Assembly (NCBI RefSeq): GCF_003285015.1
Contig: NZ_QMFB01000003.1
Span: 477,216 to 541,215, forward strand
Direction of reading: 5' to 3'
Source: Paenibacillus contaminans
Lineage (GTDB): Bacteria; Bacillota; Bacilli; Paenibacillales; NBRC-103111
Length of the DNA stretch: 64,000 nt
In this document: in pieces, positions 35,481 to 44,078 of the stretch
How the letters are laid out: each line of letters starts with the position of its first letter
Position numbering within the stretch: the first letter of the stretch is position 1
Position numbers and translations under genes: made by a program
Notes under the pieces: model-generated
The model's database searches: none
Seen by the model: the letters and a program-made list of their open reading frames with translations, nothing else
What the model was told of the DNA's origin: nothing

Positions 35481-36593
35481 CTATGCTTCGTTCACTCGCG
35501 GTCTAGCTGCAGTTGACCTCTTATCGGTATCCTGCTTGTTCATGCCGATGCCTATTTTTCCTACAAGATAAGGGCCGATCTTTGTTAGGTTCACAAGCGA
35601 TACGGTTAGCGCCGAAAGGACGGCCCCGCAAATGAAGTACAGGGAAACGAGCAGCAGCGGATGAATCGTTATCGGAATCATCGGTTCCGCCTTTTTCATT
35701 ACCGCCATGTAGAAAGGATGGAATAAATACATGCCGAAAGAGTATTGGCTGACAAGAACGATCCAGCGCGGTACACTGCGCATCTTGAGCGACAAGGCGA
35801 ATAAGAAACCGATCATTGCGATAACGAAAGGCACCATATCTACCCTCTTCGAAATGATCTGTTCATTCACGCCCATTCCGTATAAAACGACCGGCAAAAT
35901 TGCCGCCGGTACAGGCAGCCATACGACCCATTTCCAGCGGAGAAGCAGCCAGCTTTTCATTTCGCCGTAATATTTGCCGCAATAAAAAGCGATCGAGAAG
36001 TAAGACAACCAGCCTAGAAAGGGAACCCAGTAAAACTTGTTCCAAATATAAGCCCCGGCGGATGACGAAGGAGCAGGGACAAAGTTGAAAAAACCTAAAT
36101 ACAACAATTGGATAAGCAAGCTGACGCCGATGACCGTTTTGGGCGAGTAACGAGGTTCTATCGTTTTCACAAAGAGGCTATGCAAAAGATAAAATTGAAA
36201 GATGACGATGATAAAGTATCCATGATAATCAGCCAGCAAAATATGCCTCCACAGCAGTTGAACCGCCGCGGCGCTATATTCGATCCCTTTGGCGGAGGAC
36301 ACCTCAAAAGCTTTAACCAAGGCGTAAAAGGCGCCGAAAATCACATAAGGAAGCAAAATGAATTTCAGCCGTTTCGACCAGAACTGTCCCGACTGCTTCT
36401 TCGGATAAGAATAAGAAATAATAAATTCGGAAATAAACACGAATACCGGAGTTCCGAAAGTTAAGAGCAAACTCATATAGTTGACCGCCTGCTCATTCTC
36501 CCCGTAAACTCTAGCAAGCGCATGCAGTAGCACGATGCTCAAGCATGCCGCACACCGCAAAACGAACAGCTCCGGAATCACTTTTTTATCCAA
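35481..36593 (-). CDS. Acyltransferase family 3 membrane protein
   Basis: 370 residues with about ten membrane helices. The N-terminus ELFVLRCAACLSIVLLHALAR has the LR...HA pattern of acyltransferase-3 proteins, which O-acylate (often acetylate or succinylate) exported sugars. LFHPFYMAVMKK is another typical piece. The start appears to be TTG (36593) with GGCAGG before it. It probably decorates the EPS. Confidence 0.8.
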   Translation of the reverse strand: MDKKVIPELFVLRCAACLSIVLLHALARVYGENEQAVNYMSLLLTFGTPVFVFISEFIISYSYPKKQSGQFWSKRLKFILLPYVIFGAFYALVKAFEVSSAKGIEYSAAAVQLLWRHILLADYHGYFIIVIFQFYLLHSLFVKTIEPRYSPKTVIGVSLLIQLLYLGFFNFVPAPSSSAGAYIWNKFYWVPFLGWLSYFSIAFYCGKYYGEMKSWLLLRWKWVVWLPVPAAILPVVLYGMGVNEQIISKRVDMVPFVIAMIGFLFALSLKMRSVPRWIVLVSQYSFGMYLFHPFYMAVMKKAEPMIPITIHPLLLVSLYFICGAVLSALTVSLVNLTKIGPYLVGKIGIGMNKQDTDKRSTAARPRVNEA

Positions 36594-36624
36594 AATAACC
36601 TGCCGCCTCTCGCCATCTATGCTC

Positions 36625-36789
36625 TTAGGCCGAATAAACGCTATTTTGCATATACTTCTGCAGACGCTGTTTCAAATCCTCAATATAAGGCGCCACCGAA
36701 TCCGCAGCCTGTTGTTTCTCCTTCGTTTGAACCAAAAAATCCGTCAGCTCGACCAAAAGGGTTTGAGCGTTTAACTCCGCAGAACGCAT
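36625..36789 (-). CDS. Small helical protein of unknown function (54 aa)
   Basis: A 54-codon gene with GAGGAG seven bases before its ATG, filling the gap between the acyltransferase and aminotransferase genes. The product begins MRSAELNAQTLLVELTDFL and is helical and charged (QTKEKQQAAD, IEDLKQRLQKYMQ), possibly a short coiled coil. No family is recognised. The good ribosome site and tight packing favour a real gene. Confidence 0.55.
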   Translation of the reverse strand: MRSAELNAQTLLVELTDFLVQTKEKQQAADSVAPYIEDLKQRLQKYMQNSVYSA

Positions 36790-36832
36790 GCTTGTTCTCC
36801 TCTTCTACTCACTGTCGATCGTAGGATGCGGT

Positions 36833-38035
36833 TTAATAGGAACCGCCGCCGCCGGAAACCATACGAACAGGACGCAAGCACGACAATATGCAATCCATGA
36901 CGCGCCGCTGCTCCTCCTCCTTCAAGCTCGAGCCGGACGGCAAGCATATTCCCTGCCGAAATAACTGTTCCGACAAGCTGCTTTCCGATTCATGAGGATA
37001 ATAGGCACAGCCGGCAAATAAGGGTTGGAGATGAAGGGGCTTCCAGACGGGCCGTGCCTCAATATTGTTCTCGTGAAGGCGCTGTATGATCTCATCTGCC
37101 GTCGTACCGGCTTGGACTTGATCAACGGTCATAACCGAAAGCCAGCGCGTAGCTTTGCCGTATTCAGCCTCGGGCATAAAGCCGAAGCCCGGAAGCGTAG
37201 ACAGCTCCGTATGGTAGCGTTCGAATATGGCGCGTTTGGAACGAATCCTTTCATCCAGCACCTTTAACTGGCCGCGCCCGACTCCCGCCAAAATGTTGCT
37301 CAGCCGATAATTATACCCGGTTTCGTGATGCTGATAATGAATGGCCGGTTCTCTCGCCTGGGCGGACAAAAAGCGCGCCCGTTCCAACGCGGCCGTATCG
37401 TCAGAGACGAGCATTCCTCCGCCCGAAGTCGTAATGATTTTATTGCCGTTAAAGGAAAAAATACCGAAGCGTCCGATCGTACCGCTCGCCTTCCCCTGAT
37501 AAGTAGCGCCAAGCGATTCAGCCGCATCCTCAACGATCGGTACGCCATACAAATCGCATAACGCGCAAAGCGGCTCGAGATCGGCGCTTTGCCCGTACAA
37601 ATTAACGATGACAACGGCCTTCGGCATCTTATTTTGAATAAACGCATCGCGAAACGCCCGTTGTAACGCATGGTACGACATATTCCAGGAGGCCGGCTCC
37701 GAATCGATAAACACCGGTTCCGCCCCTAAATACCGGATCGGGTTTGCGCTCGCCACGAACGTCAAGCTTGAACAAAAAACCGTGTCTCCGGGGCCGACAT
37801 CAAGCAGCTGCAAGGCAAGATGTAGCGCAGCCGTTCCCGAGCTCAAAGCTACAGCGCCTTTGCTTCCGACCATTGCCGAAAGCTCACTTTCAAAATGCTG
37901 GACGTTCGGTCCTAATGTAGTGATCCAATTTGTATCAAAAGCTTCCGCAATGTACGCTTGTTCTTCCGTTCCCATATGGGGGGGAGACAAGTAGATTCGG
38001 TTATGGTTTGACAATGGATCCCAGCTCCTATACAT
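36833..38035 (-). CDS. DegT/DnrJ/EryC1/StrS aminotransferase (EpsN/PglE-like)
   Basis: 400 residues. Conserved points are LSSGTAALHLALQ (PLP phosphate), VEDAAESLGATY and FNGNKIITTSGGGML, where the Lys of GNK binds PLP. It fits the EpsN/PglE group that aminates C4 of UDP-4-keto-6-deoxy-GlcNAc. The CapD/PglF-type dehydratase at 51425 would make that ketosugar. The C-terminal VSGGGGSY tail is unusual. It is translated just after the FemAB-like gene (eight-base gap). Confidence 0.85.
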   Translation of the reverse strand: MYRSWDPLSNHNRIYLSPPHMGTEEQAYIAEAFDTNWITTLGPNVQHFESELSAMVGSKGAVALSSGTAALHLALQLLDVGPGDTVFCSSLTFVASANPIRYLGAEPVFIDSEPASWNMSYHALQRAFRDAFIQNKMPKAVVIVNLYGQSADLEPLCALCDLYGVPIVEDAAESLGATYQGKASGTIGRFGIFSFNGNKIITTSGGGMLVSDDTAALERARFLSAQAREPAIHYQHHETGYNYRLSNILAGVGRGQLKVLDERIRSKRAIFERYHTELSTLPGFGFMPEAEYGKATRWLSVMTVDQVQAGTTADEIIQRLHENNIEARPVWKPLHLQPLFAGCAYYPHESESSLSEQLFRQGICLPSGSSLKEEEQRRVMDCILSCLRPVRMVSGGGGSY

Positions 38036-38043
38036 CGAAATAG

Positions 38044-39132
38044 TTATTGAGCTATCGATATCGGATCGTTCAGTCGAGGGTGCCGGTATATCGGGAAATA
38101 ATCGCCGTACCGTTCTCCGTCGAATTCCGTCGTCAGCAAGCGGTATTCTTCCGCACAGCGGACTTTTTTGCCGATATAGAAGTCGAGATCGTCGCCTTTA
38201 TTGAAATGCTTCTTAAATCTGTACAAACTATCGTCCGCTTTATATCCGCCGCCAAGGTGAAGATACGTGAAGCCGTTTGCTTTTCCCCATTTAGCCGCGT
38301 AGTCGAAAAGAAGATTAGTCGGCGCCAGATGAAGATAATCTTTGTCGGATCCGATCAGGTGGAAATGAAGGTATGGACCGTAGTGCAGAAATAAACCGGA
38401 CAAAATGACTTTTTCATTCAGATGCACTTCCAGAATATCGGAATTCCCCTCCAATAAATCCATCGTGTTGTAGAAGGTTTCCTTAGGAAAATAGTAGAAG
38501 GAATCCGCTCCGAGCTTATCCATTGTGGCGTAGTACATGGTGATAAACGATTCGATTCCGGATTTTGTAGAATGAACGGTCAAGCCTTCTTTCACGGCTT
38601 TCCGTATACGGTTTTTGCAGGGGCCGCTAAATTGCTCTTGAATTTCTTCTTCGGAGAGTCGCAAGTCGATATATACGGTATTGCGATTGAACTGGGGAGC
38701 AATGTCCAAATAATAATCGTGATTGCGCAGCAGAGGATGGAATCGAACAAATTCGGTGACAATACGTTTTTCTTTACAGTATTCGTCGAAAATCCGTTCG
38801 AAGCTTTCAAGGAGCTTCAACCGTTCCGCCGGTTCCGCGACATTCGTAATCGGACCGCCATAGCCGTAGGGAGTAACGATGTCGTAGAGTCCGTCCGCAA
38901 CTTGGCTGTTCGCATATCTTGGCAGCTCTTTGATCTTACGCAGCAAGAAAGGATAACAAACGAGATTATCGCCTTCCTGATAGACAAAACACTGCGCCAT
39001 ACCTTCGCCATTCTTTTCATACAAGTTGCAATACTCGGGCGTATAAAAAACATCGGCGCATTCCAATTGATCGATAATCCGGCGCCATTGCGAAGCATTT
39101 GTCGTATCCATAACGAACCAGTGCGTCAACAT
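38044..39132 (-). CDS. FemAB/BioF2-like acyl (aminoacyl) transferase
   Basis: 362 residues with a GNAT-type FemAB fold: CKNRIRKAVKEGL and LHLGGGYKADDSLYRFKKHFN are typical of FemX-like or BioF2-like transferases. These move an amino acid or acyl group to an amino sugar or peptidoglycan precursor. GGAGG directly abuts an upstream ATG (39138), so the ATG at 39132 (six-base spacing) is preferred. Its own promoter with two palindromic operators lies upstream, so it probably heads a sub-operon with the aminotransferase, acyltransferase and asnB. Confidence 0.75.
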   Translation of the reverse strand: MLTHWFVMDTTNASQWRRIIDQLECADVFYTPEYCNLYEKNGEGMAQCFVYQEGDNLVCYPFLLRKIKELPRYANSQVADGLYDIVTPYGYGGPITNVAEPAERLKLLESFERIFDEYCKEKRIVTEFVRFHPLLRNHDYYLDIAPQFNRNTVYIDLRLSEEEIQEQFSGPCKNRIRKAVKEGLTVHSTKSGIESFITMYYATMDKLGADSFYYFPKETFYNTMDLLEGNSDILEVHLNEKVILSGLFLHYGPYLHFHLIGSDKDYLHLAPTNLLFDYAAKWGKANGFTYLHLGGGYKADDSLYRFKKHFNKGDDLDFYIGKKVRCAEEYRLLTTEFDGERYGDYFPIYRHPRLNDPISIAQ

Positions 39133-39143
39133 AAGCATCCTCC

Positions 39144-39158
39144 GATACTATTTGTATC
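39144..39158. promoter_or_regulatory. Downstream GATAC-N5-GTATC operator of the FemAB-like gene
   Basis: GATAC-TATTT-GTATC, perfect arms, just upstream of the ribosome site. It is 31 bases from the spacer operator at 39175, about three helical turns. Confidence 0.65.
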
Positions 39159-39167
39159 ATTAACTAC

Positions 39168-39196
39168 ATATTATGACACGTTATGTATCATGTCAA
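39168..39196 (-). promoter_or_regulatory. FemAB-like gene promoter with an operator in the spacer
   Basis: On the minus strand TTGACA (39191-39196), 17 bases, TAATAT (39168-39173). The spacer holds GATAC-ATAAC-GTGTC (plus strand 39175-39189), one mismatch from the GATAC-N5-GTATC palindrome. The layout equals that of the PilZ/EPS promoter at 55228-55256. Confidence 0.75.
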
Positions 39197-39222
39197 TCTA
39201 TTTCGTACAATTTCTCTTGTCC

Positions 39223-40041
39223 TTATCTGTTCAGCTGAAGCCGAACGCTCCCGCATACCGGAATTGGCTTTAAGCCGTTTTCCGCGTCCGTTTGCTGAGA
39301 CAGAATAAGCAAAGAACGGTTGTCGTCGAGCAGCGCGAGACTTTGCAGCAATTCGGCATCGATCCGGCTTGTATTCGTTGTAAAGCGGAACCAGCGATCG
39401 CCGAGCCTGCCGACGACTACGGAACCCCCTCCGATTTTCACCCTGAAACTGGAGAAGCCGAAGCGCTCCTGGGAAGCTTCAGCTTGGGGATAGTCTTCCA
39501 ATATGAAGCCGGAATCGTTCTGGAGCCAAGCATCTCCGCTTCTTTCCGAAGGAAGCGAAACCGCTGCGGATTCTCTCGATATGACGGAATACGGATTGGG
39601 GCAAGTCAGATAAAATTGCCGCATAACCTGGATAAACCCTAATCTTTCATACCATCCTATCGTATCGGGAGCCCAATCGAACGCATCCAGCGCAACCGAC
39701 GACAGCTTTTCCTCAGAAGCCAGACGTATTCCGAAATCAACCAGTATTCTTCCGACTCCGGTCCCCCTGCAGCCGGGCTGAACGAATAAGTTATTTAAGA
39801 ACATTGCGTTCTCCAAGCGGCGCCACTCCGCAAAGCCGAGCAATTCATCCCCCAAATACGCCCCGATCAGTATGTTAGGACGCATGCGGGCCGGCAGATT
39901 TTCCAAGTACAGCAAATAGTCCGTGTACCCGGCGCAAGAGAAAATCGTCAAATCGAATACTTCAGGTCTGATCCACGATGCCGTGTATTGAGGTATTTTC
40001 GCTATATGCTCCCTTTTCAAAGCCAGCAGCTCAACATTCAT
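39223..40041 (-). CDS. GNAT family N-acetyltransferase
   Basis: 272 residues with the acetyl-CoA binding motif FVQPGCRGTGVGRILVDFG at about 90-110. The C-terminal ~110 residues after the GNAT domain are of unknown function. It may acetylate the amino group that the EpsN-like aminotransferase adds, since no PglD-type protein is present (inference). AAAGGAG lies before the ATG. It precedes the FemAB-like gene, but a separate promoter lies between them. Confidence 0.8.
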   Translation of the reverse strand: MNVELLALKREHIAKIPQYTASWIRPEVFDLTIFSCAGYTDYLLYLENLPARMRPNILIGAYLGDELLGFAEWRRLENAMFLNNLFVQPGCRGTGVGRILVDFGIRLASEEKLSSVALDAFDWAPDTIGWYERLGFIQVMRQFYLTCPNPYSVISRESAAVSLPSERSGDAWLQNDSGFILEDYPQAEASQERFGFSSFRVKIGGGSVVVGRLGDRWFRFTTNTSRIDAELLQSLALLDDNRSLLILSQQTDAENGLKPIPVCGSVRLQLNR

Positions 40042-40080
40042 GTATTGTTGCTCCTTTGGAGATTTGTTCCGTAACAGGCT

Positions 40081-40689
40081 TTAGGGCTGTTGATTCATGG
40101 AACGTTCCCTGTTCAAATCCGCTTTGGCCATGCTTGTGACAATACTAATGTCGTCCTGCCGAATCACTTTGACGATCGTCCTGAAAAAAATTTTCATATC
40201 CAGGGCAAACGACCAGTTTTCCACATAATGTACGTCATGTTCCAATAGACTGTTCCACCCGAGCGTGTTCCGTCCGGAAATTTGAGCGAGACCGGTCATC
40301 CCGGGTCTAACGCTAAACCTTAGTTTTTCCCTCTCGGTATAATACGGCAAATATTGCATCAACAGCGGGCGCGGGCCTATCAGACTCATTTCTCCCTTAA
40401 CTACGTTCAGCAGCTGCGGGAATTCATCCAAACTGAATTTACGAATGATGTTGCCGAAGGGCGTTAGCCTTAACTCATCGGGCAGCAGCTCCCCTTCATC
40501 GTTCCGGATGTCTTTCATGGTGCGAAATTTGTAGATCGTAAACGGCTTCATATTCAAACCGGGCCTTACTTGTAAGAAAAGTACCGGCGACCCTAAAAAT
40601 ATTCGAATAAGCAAGGCCACGATAAGCAGCAGCGGAGCAAACGCCACAAGCAAACCGGTCGCTACAACCAGATCGAACACCCTTTTCAT
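40081..40689 (-). CDS. Initiating sugar-phosphate transferase (EpsL/PglC type)
   Basis: 202 residues, a monotopic phosphoglycosyltransferase. One N-terminal re-entrant hydrophobic helix (about 5-28), then KFRTM, KFSLDEFPQLLNVVKGEMS and IGPRPLL with the catalytic Asp-Glu pair. It loads the first sugar-1-phosphate on undecaprenyl phosphate. Its size matches EpsL and PglC, not the longer WbaP-type enzymes. Neighbours suggest a diNAc-bacillosamine-type or related sugar as substrate. Confidence 0.9.
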   Translation of the reverse strand: MKRVFDLVVATGLLVAFAPLLLIVALLIRIFLGSPVLFLQVRPGLNMKPFTIYKFRTMKDIRNDEGELLPDELRLTPFGNIIRKFSLDEFPQLLNVVKGEMSLIGPRPLLMQYLPYYTEREKLRFSVRPGMTGLAQISGRNTLGWNSLLEHDVHYVENWSFALDMKIFFRTIVKVIRQDDISIVTSMAKADLNRERSMNQQP

Positions 40690-40736
40690 CGACTCACTGC
40701 CCCCATTTTTCGTTTAAGACGAGCGTGTTGTGCAAT

Positions 40737-41480
40737 CTACTGATTTTCCAGCAGCTGTTCTTCTGGAACATTGCGGAATTTACGCGCGGGTATTCCGGCG
40801 ACAAGCTCCCTCGAAATAACGTCCCTCGTCACTACGCTCCCAGCGCCGACAGTGCCGTCTTCCTCGATGACGATACCCGGTAGCGTTATCGCGCCGGCTC
40901 CGATGCGTCCTCCGTTTTTGACCGTAACGCCTTTCATTTTGGCAAACCGCTCCTTCGTTCGTCCCATGTAATTATCGTTGCTGGTCACAACGCATGGTGC
41001 GATGAATACATAATCGCCAAGTACGGAGTATGCGGTAATATAACAGTTGGTTTCCAGTTTGCATCTGGCTCCGACGGTGCAGTCGTTCTCTACGGAGGCT
41101 CCTCGCCCGATTATCGTACCGCTGCCTATGGCGACCCGCTCGCGAATCGTGGCCAGATCGGCAACAAACACATCGCGCTCCAGCTTCGTACCGGCGTAAA
41201 CAATGGAGGAGGTGCCGATGATGCATCCGTCGCCGATCACGGCAGGCGGTAGAGCTGACGTTTGTTTTAATATGGAATGTTTCGCCTTCGTCGGCTGTTT
41301 GCCGATGACGGCATGATCTTGAATGGTGACGTTGTCTCCGATAACCGTATCGTCGTAAATGACGACATGGTGTCCGATAGTAACGTTATGCCCGAAGGTA
41401 ACATTGCGGCCAAGAACCGCGTATTCTCCAAACGAAACATGATCGGTCGTATGACGGTCCGCTGCTTGTGCTCTATTCAT
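40737..41480 (-). CDS. Left-handed beta-helix N-acetyltransferase (WbpD-like)
   Basis: 247 residues composed of hexapeptide repeats ([LIV]GxxxxI: VLGRNVTFGHNVTIGHHVVI, AVIGDGCIIGTSSIV) with late catalytic-loop residues (DNYMGRT) and an AGIPARKFRN end. It lacks the Rossmann-like PglD domain. With WbpA/B/E-type genes in the same locus it probably acetylates the 3-amino group of UDP-GlcNAc3N-uronic acid, as WbpD does. Its start overlaps the stop of the upstream glycosyltransferase by four bases. Confidence 0.8.
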   Translation of the reverse strand: MNRAQAADRHTTDHVSFGEYAVLGRNVTFGHNVTIGHHVVIYDDTVIGDNVTIQDHAVIGKQPTKAKHSILKQTSALPPAVIGDGCIIGTSSIVYAGTKLERDVFVADLATIRERVAIGSGTIIGRGASVENDCTVGARCKLETNCYITAYSVLGDYVFIAPCVVTSNDNYMGRTKERFAKMKGVTVKNGGRIGAGAITLPGIVIEEDGTVGAGSVVTRDVISRELVAGIPARKFRNVPEEQLLENQ

Positions 41481-42766
41481 GCTTCCAACCCCCGCTTATT
41501 CGATATTTGCTGCTGTTCCGGCTGTTGTTGAACGGCATCATGCTTCAAAACGTTATGGAGCGTTTCGGCAAGCGTCTTCCAAGAATGATGCTTCTCTGCG
41601 TATGCCCGCGCCCGGCTGCCTAACGACCGTCGCAGTAATTCGTTATCCCGCAGCTGACATAAGGTTTGCGCCAGTTCCTCCGGGCTTTGGGCAAGCAATC
41701 CGCCTTCCGCTTGTTCCAGCGTCGAAACCTGTTTTTTGCCGAGAACGAGTGTCGGCAAGGAAGCCGCCATGTAATCGTACAGTTTATTGAAGCTCATGCC
41801 CCATTTGTATATGCCGGCATCCTTCAGACTGATGAGACCGGCATGCGATCGTTTCAGCAAAAGGGGAATCGCGTTTTTGTCGATCGGCGAAATAAAGGTC
41901 ACGTTGGTCAGATCCGAATTTTTGGCGGTTTGCATAAGCTTCTCTTTCATGGGCCCGTTGCCAGCGAAGAGGAAATGAATACCGGCCTTCCTCTTGTGCA
42001 ATACGCTTGCCGCTTCCAATAAAACGTCCAGGTTGTCGGATACGCCATGAGACCCGGTGTAAACGGCGATGAATTGCCCTTCCAACGCCTGAAGCCGCCG
42101 CTCGACCTCCTGCGGCAAGGCCGTACCCGGCTCGGGCGAGTCATACCGGTTCAAGTCGACCCCGTTGGGCAAATACACCACCTTATCGGCGGAAATGCCC
42201 CGCTGCTCTACATATAAATGCGCTTTGTCGAACAGAAGAACGATACGTTTAGCTTTCCTATACAGAAATAATTCCAATGCGCTAAGCAGCAGGACGACCG
42301 GGTTGTATTTACTCACTTTCCCGAAGTCGAGCAGCGTTTGGGGCCATAAATCACGTTCCTCGAAATAAAACGGACAGCCCTTCTTTTTGGCTACTAGGTA
42401 ACCAATTAACGCAGCTAACGGATGCATCAGGGAACCGACTACGATGTCGGGCCGCTCCTTCCGTTTCAGCGCATGCCGATAAGCGCGAAAGGAATACAAA
42501 AACATATTCCAAACCCTTCTCCAATCGTTCTTGCGGTAAACGTTCGTTTTCAACCAAACGAACCGGACCCCTTCATACGATTTTTCTTTGACTTTCACGT
42601 CCGGTTCGGGGATTTGCTTATCCGCCGCAGTTTGATGCTGGAACGAGGAAGCGAATATCGTGACATCGCATCCTTTAGCCGCAAGCTCCTTCGAAAGGTC
42701 GTAGTGCCTCGTGCCGCCGCCGGTTCCCGGAGCCACTGCATAGTGGTTAAACAGCCATATTTTCAT
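41477..42766 (-). CDS. Glycosyltransferase family 4 (WbuB-like)
   Basis: 429 residues with GT-B features: GGGTRHYDLSKELAAKGCDV at the N-terminus, YLPNGVDLNRYD and AVYTGSHGVSDNLDVLLEAA in the second half. LISLKDAGIYKWGMSFNKLYDYMAASLPTL is a donor-binding region of the WbuB type. It adds a sugar to the lipid-linked repeat unit. It sits between the WbqC-like and acetyltransferase genes with four-base overlaps on both sides. Confidence 0.85.
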   Translation of the reverse strand: MKIWLFNHYAVAPGTGGGTRHYDLSKELAAKGCDVTIFASSFQHQTAADKQIPEPDVKVKEKSYEGVRFVWLKTNVYRKNDWRRVWNMFLYSFRAYRHALKRKERPDIVVGSLMHPLAALIGYLVAKKKGCPFYFEERDLWPQTLLDFGKVSKYNPVVLLLSALELFLYRKAKRIVLLFDKAHLYVEQRGISADKVVYLPNGVDLNRYDSPEPGTALPQEVERRLQALEGQFIAVYTGSHGVSDNLDVLLEAASVLHKRKAGIHFLFAGNGPMKEKLMQTAKNSDLTNVTFISPIDKNAIPLLLKRSHAGLISLKDAGIYKWGMSFNKLYDYMAASLPTLVLGKKQVSTLEQAEGGLLAQSPEELAQTLCQLRDNELLRRSLGSRARAYAEKHHSWKTLAETLHNVLKHDAVQQQPEQQQISNKRGLEA

Positions 42767-43446
42767 GCCGTAATCCTCCGCTCCAACGGTTTTTTTACAT
42801 GAAACAAATAGTCCAGACCGCTTAACCCGCCGGCAAAAGCCCCATACCGCTGAGGATAGGGAAACATGTCGAACCGGTGATAGTCGACCCTGATTCCATA
42901 CTCGTCAAAGTGACGTTCATCGAGATAATCCTTGCCGCTAGGCCCGGACAAATAGACGGTTCCGCCTACCGAGCGAACCAATTGACATAAAAGCTCGCTC
43001 CCGGAGCCGGAAGCCTCAAGCTCGGACGCTTTCATCATGGGCGTTTGAATTCCCATCGCTTCCCGCATCCACTTTATGCCGGGCTCCGTAAAATCGACGA
43101 GTTTGGCGCTATTCGTATTTTGATATAGATATTCGAGACAAGGGTAGATTTCGTTGAAATTTGGCGTCCCCCGGTAGTTCGCATCGATCGTTTTAAGATG
43201 ATCCTTTTTCCAAGGCAGCGTATCCTTGCATTCGACATCGGAAGTCGGCTGTCCCAGCTTGCCTTTGGTAGCGACGGGAACGGTTAGCCATTGCGGTCCG
43301 TTAGCCCCTTTCAGCTGCACCCGGTTTTGAAAGCCGCCCTTCGTGAATGGAACATGATCGAGCAAAATGAAAGCGTCCGCTTGCATCATTTTGTCGAAGT
43401 AACCGAGCCATGGGAACAAATTAGGCTGATGGATCGTGACGATCAT
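42763..43446 (-). CDS. WbqC-like family protein
   Basis: 227 residues that begin with the WbqC signature TIHQPNLFPWLGYFDKMMQAD and contain FTKGGFQNRVQL and YLSGPSGKDYLDE. The family is found in O-antigen and EPS clusters and is thought to modify an amino sugar with an acyl or amino acid group. Its chemistry is not settled. It is paired with a PIG-L deacetylase gene through a four-base overlap, suggesting deacetylation followed by re-acylation. Confidence 0.85.
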   Translation of the reverse strand: MIVTIHQPNLFPWLGYFDKMMQADAFILLDHVPFTKGGFQNRVQLKGANGPQWLTVPVATKGKLGQPTSDVECKDTLPWKKDHLKTIDANYRGTPNFNEIYPCLEYLYQNTNSAKLVDFTEPGIKWMREAMGIQTPMMKASELEASGSGSELLCQLVRSVGGTVYLSGPSGKDYLDERHFDEYGIRVDYHRFDMFPYPQRYGAFAGGLSGLDYLFHVKKPLERRITA

Positions 43447-44078
43447 AGGCTCACCCTTACGACTTCATAGGCTTCGGCCAGCTCCGTTTTGATTTGGATG
43501 CCCCGAACGCTGGCGAGTCCCGTAATGAATTCTTTCGAGAAATACGTTCGTTCCAAGGCAAGCTGCGAACGATACATTTGCAGCGCGAGCCATTTGCGTT
43601 CCAGGTGGCGCCGCTCTAAACGAATGACGGCGCTCGCGCTGCTATGCGGCTGGTTCCAGGGGAGCTCATAACCGAAGACGGACACTTCCTTAAAAGCGCG
43701 AACGCCTTCCGCATGTATGACCTGATGATCCTGATGCACATCTTGCGAGGAAGGGAGAAGCACCAGATCCGGCTTGATATCGCGGCGCAGCTTGACGAGC
43801 TCCTCCAGTATTTCCTGGCGCTGGTAGGAAAATTTGCGGACCGGATAGTAATAAACGAATACATGCTCCGGTTTAACCCCGATAACCGCCATCGCATCGC
43901 GAAATTCGTTCTCAAGCGTATCAGGAGCCATACCGGCCGGGAGCGATTCCACCGCTGTGGAGAAAGCGGCGACATATACTTCCGATCCTTCTTCCAGCAT
44001 TCTGGCGATGGTCCCTCCGCAACCGAGTTCTGCATCATCCGTGTGAGGAGCCAATACAAGTATTTTGCGGTAATTCAT
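43443..44078 (-). CDS. PIG-L family deacetylase
   Basis: 211 residues. VLAPHTDDAELGCGGTIA is the zinc-binding PHxDDAE motif and DVHQDHQVIH supplies the third ligand. The family removes N-acetyl groups from GlcNAc-type sugars. It lies between a GT4 and the WbqC-like gene, both overlapped by four bases, so its product may be the substrate of the WbqC protein. Confidence 0.9.
   Translation of the reverse strand: MNYRKILVLAPHTDDAELGCGGTIARMLEEGSEVYVAAFSTAVESLPAGMAPDTLENEFRDAMAVIGVKPEHVFVYYYPVRKFSYQRQEILEELVKLRRDIKPDLVLLPSSQDVHQDHQVIHAEGVRAFKEVSVFGYELPWNQPHSSASAVIRLERRHLERKWLALQMYRSQLALERTYFSKEFITGLASVRGIQIKTELAEAYEVVRVSL

Noticed and set aside
37922..37936. GATCC-N5-GTATC match inside the EpsN-like aminotransferase gene
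   Set aside because: One arm is mismatched and the site is deep in coding sequence, so it is probably chance.
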